Source: Microcaldota archaeon
GTDB taxonomy: Archaea; Micrarchaeota; Micrarchaeia; Anstonellales; Bilamarchaeaceae
Reading direction: 5' to 3'
NCBI GenBank assembly: GCA_022627495.1
Contig: JAKEGJ010000020.1
Location: 1-49,095 of the forward strand
Length of the DNA: 49,095 nucleotides
This document shows, piece after piece, positions 34,162 to 41,696 of this stretch (positions are counted from its first letter, which is position 1; each line of letters opens with the position of its first letter). The notes under the pieces were generated by a model. The model was not told the DNA's origin, made no database searches, and was given only the letters and a program-made list of their open reading frames with translations. A program made the position numbers and the translations under genes.

Positions 34162-35769
34162 ATGAAGCTTTCACACAAGGAGCTTACAGGACATGTGGAC
34201 TCCCAGAGGGACAGTGCAAGGCGCGAGGCCGGCATTATTTCAAAGACGCTCGCCCGGTGCGCCATAATCGGCGCCTTCGCGTTCGCATCCCCGCTTCTTT
34301 CCGGCACCGCCCATGCTCAGCAGCCCGGGCAGGGGCCGGTTCCCACCGCCCCGGCGCCCGCTGTTCCGGCATCCGCAGTTCCGGCGGCCCCCGTATCAGC
34401 GCCTTCTGCGACCGCCCGGCCCGAGCACCGGGTGAGGGGAGAAACCACCGCCCTGACGGACGGCTCGACCACGCGCAACGCGTATATCGTCATCCGCGAC
34501 AGCCCGGCGCCTTCCTCGATAGAAGTGGAAGGGCCTGCCCGGCTCACGGTCCGCTTCTACACGGTCATCGACAGGTCGCGCTTCGCTACGCCGACGGACG
34601 AGGTTCCTCGGTCGATAACATATTCGGTCGGCCCAACGGGAGGCGCAGCGACCAGCGCCTCTTATGAAGGCAGCGCCCGGATGTCCGGTTTCACAAACCA
34701 GGATGTCGGAGGGACGCTTGCAATCGGCACCGGTATCGACATGGTAATCAACGTGGCGGCGGGACGGCAGGTGGTGACCTTCCCCGGCATGAACGGATTC
34801 TTCGAGGTCATAAGCGTGGAGCCTCCGCCTGCCCCGAGGCCAATCCAGCCAGCGCAGCCGGCCCGGCCAATCCAGCCTCCGGCTCAGCCCGCTGCGCCCG
34901 CGGCGGCCTACGAGTACGGCGAAGTGGACAACAGCCTGCGCCCGGTATTCTCATTGGAATTCGCCAGGACCGCGCTGCGCGCGCTCGGAACGCAGGGTAC
35001 GCTTGAAGACGGCTCGGCCGGCAACAGCGGAGACATATACAACATCAACGCCCTTGGCACCATACGGCTCTCGGACCGGTTCGGCCTCATAGTGGGCGGC
35101 ATGTTCAATTCATACGGCCTCAGGCTGGTCCAGCCCCAGTGGGAGACCGGCCTAAGGGGCTATTCGGCAGACCTCGCCGCTGGCGTATCGTTCCAGCAGG
35201 GCGGCCATTACGCATATGCCGTGGGTTTCGGAGGCTGGCGCGGGATAGGGACAAGCATCCAGTCCTTTTCGGACGGCCGCACGCTCGATGCGATGGGCCA
35301 CATGGGCGAATTCGGCGGCATGGCCGGCTACGATTACAGCCGCTACGTCAGGCTCCGAGTCTCCGGCAGCAACAACCCGTTCAATCCGCTTTCAGTCCGC
35401 TTGTTTGGCGCGCTCCCCTACACATGGACTCCGGGAGTGTTCCCATACGTCGAAGCCGATTTCCTCTGGCTGCACGCCCTTGCGCCCGTTTCCGGGACGA
35501 GCCAGATAGGCCTGGTTTCGGTCAGCGAGAACGCCTTCCATTTCCGCGCCCTTGCGGGCGTGCCAATCTGGAGGCTCGGGCCGGTCGTGCCGCTCATTGT
35601 CGGCGGCGGGGAGTTCAACGCGGCAGGGGGCGGCATCACGGGCGGGACCGGCATATTCGGAGGCGGGCTCCGCACGGACTTTGTCCGCGGCCTCGACATC
35701 GACCTTGTGGGCGCAGCGACGCTCCACGGCGACCCGCTCCTGTTCTTCAAGCTGGCATACTCGAGGTAA
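34162..35769 (+). CDS. exported protein with outer-membrane-type beta-barrel domain
   Basis: The 535-residue product has a long-N-region Sec signal peptide ending AFASPLLSGTAHA|Q (about residue 52), a Pro/Ala-rich stretch (53-90), a beta-rich domain (about 95-225), a Pro/Gln-rich hinge with repeated PIQPAQPARPIQPP, and a C-terminal about 270-residue domain. The last domain has alternating small or hydrophobic and aromatic residues in 10-16-residue strands separated by turns (for example YAYAVGFGGWRGIG, FPYVEADFLWLHAL, FHFRALAGVPIW) and ends LLFFKLAYSR, the pattern of bacterial outer-membrane beta-barrels. No hydrophobic alpha-helix follows the signal peptide. Barrel identity is inferred from pattern; a homologue search or structure prediction would settle it. 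Neighbouring kinase is divergently transcribed. Confidence 0.8.
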   Translation: MKLSHKELTGHVDSQRDSARREAGIISKTLARCAIIGAFAFASPLLSGTAHAQQPGQGPVPTAPAPAVPASAVPAAPVSAPSATARPEHRVRGETTALTDGSTTRNAYIVIRDSPAPSSIEVEGPARLTVRFYTVIDRSRFATPTDEVPRSITYSVGPTGGAATSASYEGSARMSGFTNQDVGGTLAIGTGIDMVINVAAGRQVVTFPGMNGFFEVISVEPPPAPRPIQPAQPARPIQPPAQPAAPAAAYEYGEVDNSLRPVFSLEFARTALRALGTQGTLEDGSAGNSGDIYNINALGTIRLSDRFGLIVGGMFNSYGLRLVQPQWETGLRGYSADLAAGVSFQQGGHYAYAVGFGGWRGIGTSIQSFSDGRTLDAMGHMGEFGGMAGYDYSRYVRLRVSGSNNPFNPLSVRLFGALPYTWTPGVFPYVEADFLWLHALAPVSGTSQIGLVSVSENAFHFRALAGVPIWRLGPVVPLIVGGGEFNAAGGGITGGTGIFGGGLRTDFVRGLDIDLVGAATLHGDPLLFFKLAYSR

Positions 35770-35876
35770 GCGCGCTTGCGGCGCTTATGGCGCCTGGCAA
35801 TCGCGCTTATGCAGTCCGCATCCTCCATGCGAAGCCTTGCGGTAGCGTTTTATTTTTTCCTTCCTCATCCTCTCAC

Positions 35877-36734
35877 ATGGTTGCAGCGATACGTTTCGGC
35901 CCGGCCGGAATTCCCATCCAATGCGAGGGGAGCAGCAGCCGGGAAGGCGTGGAATGCTGCGCCAGGCTCGGCCTCAGCGCGATGGAGCTGGAATTCGTCC
36001 AGGGCGTGCGGATGAAGGACGATTCCGCACGGGAAATATGCCTCGCGGCAAAAGAGCGCGACGTCTCGCTCTCGTCCCATGCGCCGTATTTCGTCAACCT
36101 CTGCACCCCGGACAAGGTGAAACTGGCCGCCTCCAGGCGGCACATCCTCGAATCCGCCCGCGTGACCGCCCTTGCCGGAGGCGGCATCACTGTCTTCCAT
36201 CCCGGCTTCTACCTGAAGCTTTCGCCAAATGAAGCCTTCGACGCGGCCAGGCGCGCCCTTCTGGATATCGTCTCGGAACTCGAAACCCGGAACATCAAAA
36301 TCCGCCTCGGGGCCGAGACCGTTGGCAAGAGAAGCGCGTTCGGCGGCCTGGACGAGAACATCCGCCTTTCCCAGGATTTGGGCAAAACGGTCGTGCCCGC
36401 AATCGATTTCGCCCACCTCCATGCCCGCGGGGACTTCCGAATCCGGGGCGAGGATGACTACCGCGCCATATTCGGGCTGCTTGAGCGGGAGCTCGGCGAT
36501 TATGTCCGGAGCTTCCACTGCCATTTCTCGGAAATCAACTACAGCGAGAAGGGCGAGCTCAACCACTTCCCCCTCGGGACAAACAACGAGCCGCCGTTTA
36601 GGCCATTCATGAAGGTCCTGGCTGAAAGCGGATATTCCGGCACCGTGATATGCGAGACGCCGAAACTCGACATCGACGCGCTCACATTGATGCGCGAATA
36701 CGAATCCGCCATGGGCAGGAAGGGGGCGCGATGA
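35877..36734 (+). CDS. endonuclease IV-like TIM-barrel protein (AP endonuclease family 2)
   Basis: The 285-residue protein resembles Nfo-type endonuclease IV or xylose-isomerase-like TIM barrels, which bind up to three zinc ions. Likely metal ligands are seen in SSHAPYFVNL (His), VFHPGF (His), GAETVGK (Glu), AIDFAHLHARGD (Asp, His), HCHFSE (His, Glu) and CETP (Glu). This arrangement supports DNA abasic-site repair, but sugar isomerase-like alternatives cannot be excluded. A GTTTTATTTT TATA element lies about 27 bases upstream. Its stop overlaps the next start by four bases. Confidence 0.85.
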   Translation: MVAAIRFGPAGIPIQCEGSSSREGVECCARLGLSAMELEFVQGVRMKDDSAREICLAAKERDVSLSSHAPYFVNLCTPDKVKLAASRRHILESARVTALAGGGITVFHPGFYLKLSPNEAFDAARRALLDIVSELETRNIKIRLGAETVGKRSAFGGLDENIRLSQDLGKTVVPAIDFAHLHARGDFRIRGEDDYRAIFGLLERELGDYVRSFHCHFSEINYSEKGELNHFPLGTNNEPPFRPFMKVLAESGYSGTVICETPKLDIDALTLMREYESAMGRKGAR

Positions 36735-37630
36735 TGCTGTTCATCGACTACCTTGAAGAGGCCGCCGCCTCGCTGAGGGAGATGAAGGAGAAACTGAAGA
36801 AGCTGGACCTGCAGTACCGCCGCATCTGGGACCGCGACATAAAGAAAGAGATGTTCCAGACGCGCCAGGAAATCGCGAAGAAGTCCTCCGAGGTGACGAA
36901 CGAGCTGCTCCTGAACCTCGACGAGTTCCGCGCCCTGCACAAGTATTATCCCGCCCTCCTGCAGGTCTACATGGATGACGAATACATCGGCAAGGTGATA
37001 TCGAAGAAGGCGTGGCTGCTGGATTACCGGCCCCTCCCGGCCAAGGATGCCGCGGACCGCCTCGCCCAGCTCCGTGAATGGCGCGCGCAGCTGCGGGATG
37101 CCAAGCAGTTCCTCAAAAGATGGGTCGGGACCGTGAACGCCCGCGCATTCACCGCAACGTACCCCGTCCTGCGCGGCCATGTGAGCGGCACCGTTGACAA
37201 GGCCGACGTGCTCGCTGCCATAGCAGAGGTGGACAAGGTCCTGCTCAAGGAGGGCTGGCTGCTCCTGATAAGCGACTCGCTTATCCAGCTGCCCATCGCC
37301 AAGTTCATGTCGAAGATTAACGCCCTCCGGATACAGGAGATGGCGGCCAAGGCCGACCTTGTGCGGTCGCAGGGCCGCGGGACAGTCGCCGAGACCGTGG
37401 CGCTGCGCAAGTTCCAGGAGGTCTCGAAGGGCAAGCAGCATTACGAGCGGGTGCTTACCCAGCTGTTCCTCGCGAATCCCAATTACCTGCGCCTGCAGAA
37501 GAAAAAGAAGAACTGGCTTGCGCGCGAAAAAGCCGGCAACCTGGACCGGATAGTCCAGTCCATCACGCCGCACACGATAAAGGAGCGGGTGTGGCTCAAT
37601 CAGATGCGCAAGAAGCTGGATGAGAAATGA
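36731..37630 (+). CDS. helical protein of unknown function coupled to the endonuclease IV-like gene
   Basis: The 299-residue product is almost entirely alpha-helical and strongly charged, with long amphipathic helices at the N-terminus (EEAAASLREMKEKLKKLDLQ) and C-terminus. No catalytic motif, signal peptide or transmembrane helix is visible. It begins inside the stop of the TIM-barrel gene (ATGA), so the two proteins are probably made together and may act together in DNA repair; this is inference from coupling only. Confidence 0.78.
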   Translation: MMLFIDYLEEAAASLREMKEKLKKLDLQYRRIWDRDIKKEMFQTRQEIAKKSSEVTNELLLNLDEFRALHKYYPALLQVYMDDEYIGKVISKKAWLLDYRPLPAKDAADRLAQLREWRAQLRDAKQFLKRWVGTVNARAFTATYPVLRGHVSGTVDKADVLAAIAEVDKVLLKEGWLLLISDSLIQLPIAKFMSKINALRIQEMAAKADLVRSQGRGTVAETVALRKFQEVSKGKQHYERVLTQLFLANPNYLRLQKKKKNWLAREKAGNLDRIVQSITPHTIKERVWLNQMRKKLDEK

Positions 37631-37737
37631 TTGCCGGATGGATGACGATTCGGTCGTGGGCGGGGAGGGCTGCTGCGCGCGAATTTGCCCCCATCCGGAT
37701 GCGGGAAAAAAAGCCCGATACGTTCCGCAGTCGCAAG

Positions 37738-38244
37738 TTATTTCAATGCCTTCAGCCTCTCCTCTATCCTCTTCCTCTGGATCCCGTTTATCCTCGGGTC
37801 GTCCTTCAAAAACAGCGTGTAGAAATTCAGGAGGAGCTGCTTGGTCTTCTTTCCGTCCTGCGAGCGGGCCTTCTTCATGTGCGCGTCCGCCTTCGGGTCG
37901 TCCTGGAAAAGGTAGCACATCGCGAGGAAGAAGTTTGTGGTCGGGTCCTCGGGTTCCAGCGCGAGCGCTTCCTTGAACGCCTCGACCGCACCGTCCATCT
38001 CGAAAAGCTCGAAGTGCGCCATCCCCTTTATCTGGTAGTACTTGGACTTCCTGCCGAGCATGAGTGCGCGCTCGAAGCAGTCCTGCGCGGCGTCGTAGCT
38101 GCGCATCTTGAGGGATACGATGCCCCTCAGGTACCATAATTCGCCGTTTCCAGGGTTCATAATCAGCATCCGGTCAAGGACCTTCGCCGCCTGCTGGTAC
38201 TTCTGCGCCCCGAGCAAAGCCCTGGCTTCCTCCAAATCCTCCAT
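37738..38244 (-). CDS. tetratricopeptide repeat (TPR) protein
   Basis: The 168-residue protein consists of about four TPR units; typical positions are seen in QQAAKVLDRMLIMNPGNGEL, AQDCFERALML and AVEAFKEALALEPEDP. TPR domains bind peptides of partner proteins. There is no signal peptide or membrane segment. An AGGGGAT ribosome binding site precedes the ATG. It converges on the helical protein gene, with about 110 bases between them that hold no recognised feature. The partner is unknown. Confidence 0.85.
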   Translation of the reverse strand: MEDLEEARALLGAQKYQQAAKVLDRMLIMNPGNGELWYLRGIVSLKMRSYDAAQDCFERALMLGRKSKYYQIKGMAHFELFEMDGAVEAFKEALALEPEDPTTNFFLAMCYLFQDDPKADAHMKKARSQDGKKTKQLLLNFYTLFLKDDPRINGIQRKRIEERLKALK

Positions 38245-38308
38245 ATCCCCTGCTTTCTGCGAAAGTAACTTAATTGTGATAGCATTCAGCGCCGGATGCC
38301 CGCATTAT

Positions 38309-38353
38309 TGCTTATAAAGTGTTGCATGCACATTATTATCGCAATAAAAGTAA
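38309..38353 (+). promoter_or_regulatory. AT-rich promoter upstream of the small 93-residue protein gene
   Basis: GCTTATAAAG (38309-38318) and the A-rich run AATAAAAGTAAAAAAG (38342-38357) precede the ATG at 38366. Either could serve as the TATA region; the first leaves a leader of about 25-30 bases. Confidence 0.4.
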
Positions 38354-38365
38354 AAAAGTGGGAAT

Positions 38366-38647
38366 ATGGCCGAGACATTCCGCGAGAGGGAAGCTCCAAA
38401 AGCCCAGGAAAGGGTCCTGCCTGCGATACGGCGCGAGGAGCGCGAGCAGCACACCCCCATCGACGTTCTCGGAAGGAGCGCCGTCCATATGCGCACGCCA
38501 GCCCAGCTTACGAGGCCGGGTGCGGAAAGGGCGGTTGCCCGGGCTGATTTCGACATGCGCGTGGCCAGGAACGTGTCAGAGCTGCGGCTCGAAGGCTCGA
38601 CACCGCTCCCGGAGAGATTCCTGAAAATGCTCGAAGGCCTGGGCTGA
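38366..38647 (+). CDS. small charged hypothetical protein
   Basis: The 93-residue product is rich in Arg, Glu and Ala, without Cys, signal peptide or transmembrane helix; it is likely partly disordered (EREAPKAQERVLPAIRREER). Supporting its reality are the upstream AT-rich promoter region, normal codon composition and position before a co-directional gene. No family recognised. Confidence 0.6.
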   Translation: MAETFREREAPKAQERVLPAIRREEREQHTPIDVLGRSAVHMRTPAQLTRPGAERAVARADFDMRVARNVSELRLEGSTPLPERFLKMLEGLG

Positions 38648-38667
38648 AGCGCCCGGCGGCGGTCTGA

Positions 38668-39252
38668 TTGAACCTCATTGCCGACTCGAAGGACTTTTCA
38701 TCCGACCAGCGCAAATCGGGCCTTGCCCTTCTGCTGTGCTTCTCGATACCCCTCATGTTCGCCCCGCTCTACCTTCTCGTAGCCCCTTCCTCATTGGGCA
38801 TCCCGTTTCCGGCCGCGCTGGCGGTCCTCTTAGGCGGCCTGGCACTCATGCTTTTCATCGGACTGGCCCTCAAAAGCAGGGGCATGCTCTTCAAGGTGCC
38901 TCTGCGCGTTTTCGATGGGGGCCTGCTCATCCAGCCGGCAGTAGGCCTGAAGCCGGTCATGGTCCCATACCCCGATATCTCCGCGGTGGAGCTTTTCTAT
39001 GGCTCAGAGGAGAAGATAAAAAGCGGCTGCTCGGTTTCGACTTTCAGCAGGGGGAGGATACGCAGCATCGAGAACTTCTCCGGCAAGGATTCCATGCAAT
39101 CGTTTGCCGGGAAAATCCGCCCTGCACTGGAGCAGAGCGGTTTCCGCCTCGATGATTCGCAGGAGGGGGAGCGCTCTGCCCGATACCTTTTCCGCAAGCC
39201 GGTTGTGCTGCCTGCGGTAGCGGCATCCGCATCCGCACCATGGCGCATTTGA
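38668..39252 (+). CDS. two-helix membrane protein with PH-like domain
   Basis: The 194-residue product has two adjacent transmembrane helices (about 17-38 and 45-67) followed by a beta-rich cytosolic domain similar to bacterial/archaeal PH-like (bPH) domains (RVFDGGLLIQPAVGLKPV then YPDISAVELFYG). It is related in layout and in the PDIS segment to the protein encoded at 39383-39880 on the other strand. The start appears to be TTG at 38668 after a GGCGGT element; no ATG or GTG fits better. Function unknown. Confidence 0.65.
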   Translation: MNLIADSKDFSSDQRKSGLALLLCFSIPLMFAPLYLLVAPSSLGIPFPAALAVLLGGLALMLFIGLALKSRGMLFKVPLRVFDGGLLIQPAVGLKPVMVPYPDISAVELFYGSEEKIKSGCSVSTFSRGRIRSIENFSGKDSMQSFAGKIRPALEQSGFRLDDSQEGERSARYLFRKPVVLPAVAASASAPWRI

Positions 39253-39323
39253 AAAAAGTTTTTCGGCTGCTTAATACGACGTGAATGCCCGGCGCCTTCT
39301 TTTCCTTTTAGGCAATCGCCGGA

Positions 39324-39351
39324 ATCATTCCATCTCTATGGTGCCCGGCGG
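39324..39351. repeat. 28-bp direct repeat, copy 1 (duplicate of the guaAb 3' end)
   Basis: On the minus strand this copy spells the last codons of GMP synthase B (PPGTIEME and stop), but no guaAb reading frame precedes it. It differs from copy 2 at 39876-39903 in only two positions. Confidence 0.75.
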
Positions 39352-39382
39352 CAGGCAAGCGAATCCTGGTACTGCCATGCCA

Positions 39383-39880
39383 TCATTGGCGCGCTTTCTT
39401 CTCAGCAAAAGCCTTCATTGCATCCATGCCCATCTCTGCGCGGCTGCGCACGAAAATCCTTTCCTTTCCAATATGGCCCGCGAGCTCGGATGCGAACGAG
39501 GCCATCTCCGGCTCATTGTCGAATTCGAGGCTGGTTTTACGGCCCTTGGCGAAAATCTCGATTCTGTTGAAACTAAACGGCGTCTTGAATCCGTAGACGC
39601 CGCAGGCGCACACGGCCTCGCTGATGTCAGGATGAGCTATCTTCTCCCTTTGGCCGGTTATCCGGTTCCATATCCCTATGGAGTCCGGCATCACGGAATA
39701 TGTCCTTATGCCCCCGGCAACTATCTTGTATAAGCCGAAAAAGGCCGTGAGCGCCCAGAGCAACAGAAATACCTGGAGTTGTGCCGGAAAGTTAGTCTGC
39801 ACCGCAGCATAGGTTATGAGGATAGAAAACGCAGTGGCAAGGAAATACCTGAACTCGACCTTCGTGTATCCTGCCATCAT
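39383..39880 (-). CDS. two-helix membrane protein with PH-like domain
   Basis: The 165-residue protein has two transmembrane helices (about 10-29 and 35-55) and a beta-rich domain (GGIRTYSVMPDSIGIWNR, HPDISEAV) that resembles bPH-type domains and the protein at 38668. Its ATG overlaps the guaAb stop (ATGATG), so it is read from the same mRNA. The gene is bracketed by copies of the guaAb 3' end, which suggests it arrived or was moved by a local duplication. Function unknown. Confidence 0.72.
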   Translation of the reverse strand: MMAGYTKVEFRYFLATAFSILITYAAVQTNFPAQLQVFLLLWALTAFFGLYKIVAGGIRTYSVMPDSIGIWNRITGQREKIAHPDISEAVCACGVYGFKTPFSFNRIEIFAKGRKTSLEFDNEPEMASFASELAGHIGKERIFVRSRAEMGMDAMKAFAEKKARQ

Positions 39881-39903
39881 TCCATCTCTATAGTGCCTGG
39901 CGG
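39876..39903. repeat. 28-bp direct repeat, copy 2 (genuine guaAb 3' end)
   Basis: This copy encodes the real C-terminus of GuaAb on the minus strand and also includes the start codon of the following membrane protein gene. Confidence 0.75.
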
Positions 39904-40833
39904 TTTGTTGGTGATGTCGTAGACGACGCGGCCGACGGTCCGTATCTCGTTCGTTATGCGCGTGGAGATGCGCTCGAGCACATCCGGCGGGATATGCGAA
40001 AAGTTGGCGGTCATCCCGTCAAGCGAGCGCACCGCCCGGACGATGACTGTGTACTGGTAAGCCCGTTCATCCCCCCGGACGCCGACCGTCTTCGAAGGGA
40101 GCAGGGCGGCGAAATACTGCCATGGCCTTTCCATCCTGCCCGTGGCGACAGCCGCGTCAATCTCGTTCTCTGCGATGTCGCAGGCTTCCTGGACGATATG
40201 GACCTTCTCCTCGGTGATTTCGCCCACGATGCGAACGGCAAGGCCGGGCCCGGGAAAAGGCTGCCTCTGGTGGATGCTCTCTGGAAGGCCAAGTTCCTTC
40301 CCGACCAGCCTGACCTCGTGCTTGTACAATTCGCGGAGCGGCTCGCAGAGCTTGAGGTGCATCTTCTCCGGCAATCCGCCGACGTTGTGGTGGCTCTTTA
40401 TCGTGTCCCTGCCCATCCCCCCGCTTTCAATCCAGTCCGGGGCTATCGTTCCCTGAATCAGGAACTTGACATCCGTCTTTTTCGCCTCCTCTTCGAAAAT
40501 GCGCACGAAAGCCTCGCCGATGATTTTCCTTTTCGTTTCCGGCTCCGAAACGCCCCTGAGGGCGTCCAGGAAGCGCTTGCGGGCGTCCACGACCTTCAAG
40601 TCCACGCCGAGGGCGATTGCGGTCTCCTTCACCTTCATGGTCTCGTTCTTTCTCATCAGCCCGTTGTCTACATAGACGATGTGTATCTGGCCGGGAACGG
40701 CCCGCGCGGCGAGCGTTGCGGCCACGAAGGAATCCACCCCTCCCGAAACCGCGGTAATCGCATGCCCCTTTCCCAGCCTCTTCCGGATGTCCTCTTCTGC
40801 CTGGACTATGAATTTCCTTGCGTCAAATGCCAT
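39877..40833 (-). CDS. guaAb: GMP synthase (glutamine-hydrolysing) subunit B
   Basis: This is the ATP pyrophosphatase subunit that adenylates XMP and converts it to GMP with ammonia from a separate glutaminase subunit, as in archaea. The 318-residue protein has the PP-loop SGGVDSFVAA (about 32-41), the segment LIQGTIAPDWIESGG, the substrate loop QRQPFPGPGLAVRI and the conserved C-terminus KPPGTIEME. Length agrees with archaeal GuaAb. The ATG at 40833 lies just after the stop of the Yip1-like gene, with GGGTG as ribosome binding site. The glutaminase subunit is not in the window. Confidence 0.96.
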   Translation of the reverse strand: MAFDARKFIVQAEEDIRKRLGKGHAITAVSGGVDSFVAATLAARAVPGQIHIVYVDNGLMRKNETMKVKETAIALGVDLKVVDARKRFLDALRGVSEPETKRKIIGEAFVRIFEEEAKKTDVKFLIQGTIAPDWIESGGMGRDTIKSHHNVGGLPEKMHLKLCEPLRELYKHEVRLVGKELGLPESIHQRQPFPGPGLAVRIVGEITEEKVHIVQEACDIAENEIDAAVATGRMERPWQYFAALLPSKTVGVRGDERAYQYTVIVRAVRSLDGMTANFSHIPPDVLERISTRITNEIRTVGRVVYDITNKPPGTIEME

Positions 40834-40834
40834 G

Positions 40835-41644
40835 TCATACACCCGCGTAATTCCCCATCCCGAGCACGGCGGCCAGCAAATCCATCGCGACAGCCAGCAT
40901 CAGGACCTTCGTAATGGCCAGCACGAGGGCAATCACGAGCGCATGGGCGAAATCGATGCCATGGGCAATGGAATACGCCCTGGCGGTCATATATACCCCA
41001 AGGTACAGTACCGAAACAAGCACAAGGGACGCTATCGAAATGATGCACAGCAGGTATAGCGGGCCGAGCAGGACCGCGACCATCGACATGGAGATTGCCA
41101 GCCACACGACCGAAGACAGGTACATCTGGCCGCCCAGGGTTCCCCGCCCGCCGGTGATTTTCGCCAAGAAGAACGCGATTCCCTCGTGGGCGAGGTTGAT
41201 TATGAATGCGAGCACGCCCCAGAGGAGGAATTCGTATGCCGCCACCGGGGCGAGCACGCCAAGCTCCATTTTCGGGAGCTCCTCCCCGGTGATGTTCCCG
41301 ATGGTGTCGAATTCGAAATTGAGCACGTAGATGTATTCAATCGAAGAGAGGAACCATATCGCGAATACCAGGAGTCCGCCCAAGGCGAACAGCCCGAGTG
41401 CCAGCCGGTCGTTCCCTTCGGGCGCAATCGCCATGAGCCTTGCCGGAGCCTTTGCCGGGTCGTAGAGGCCCTTCGCGCAGTCCCATGCCTTCCCGACTGC
41501 ATCGAAGCGTATCCCCCATGCGCCCTCCGGGATTTTCGGAAGCTTCCTGCCCCCGGCCCCTTTCGCAACGGCTCTGACAGGCTCCCCCGGAACAACTTCT
41601 TCGTGCGGCCTTATCACTCGCACAGACGCTTTTTTTCCTCCCAT
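40835..41644 (-). CDS. Yip1-like polytopic membrane protein
   Basis: The 269-residue protein has a cytosolic N-terminus (1-75) and five or so transmembrane helices (about 83-103, 128-150, 175-195, 200-220, 235-262), the arrangement of Yip1-domain proteins in archaea. No catalytic residues are recognised. It is translated just before guaAb in the same direction. Its start is about 26 bases from the centre of a palindromic TATA box shared with endoQ. Confidence 0.75.
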   Translation of the reverse strand: MGGKKASVRVIRPHEEVVPGEPVRAVAKGAGGRKLPKIPEGAWGIRFDAVGKAWDCAKGLYDPAKAPARLMAIAPEGNDRLALGLFALGGLLVFAIWFLSSIEYIYVLNFEFDTIGNITGEELPKMELGVLAPVAAYEFLLWGVLAFIINLAHEGIAFFLAKITGGRGTLGGQMYLSSVVWLAISMSMVAVLLGPLYLLCIISIASLVLVSVLYLGVYMTARAYSIAHGIDFAHALVIALVLAITKVLMLAVAMDLLAAVLGMGNYAGV

Positions 41645-41663
41645 GCTGACTCTTCACAGCGCC

Positions 41664-41678
41664 CGTTTTAAATATTTT
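41664..41678. promoter_or_regulatory. shared palindromic TATA box between the Yip1-like and EndoQ genes
   Basis: GTTTTAAATATTTTG is nearly self-complementary. Its centre (about 41670) is 26 bases from the minus-strand ATG (41644) and 27 from the plus-strand ATG (41697), so both genes can be leaderless from one element. Confidence 0.6.
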
Positions 41679-41696
41679 GGCCGAGCCAAGACAGGC

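Noticed and set aside
13026-35769. Bacterial contamination or misassembly explaining the bacterial-looking genes
   Set aside because: The same genes have archaeal TATA boxes and leaderless starts, share base composition with flanking archaeal genes, and are interleaved with a BHB-intron tRNA; no junction was seen.
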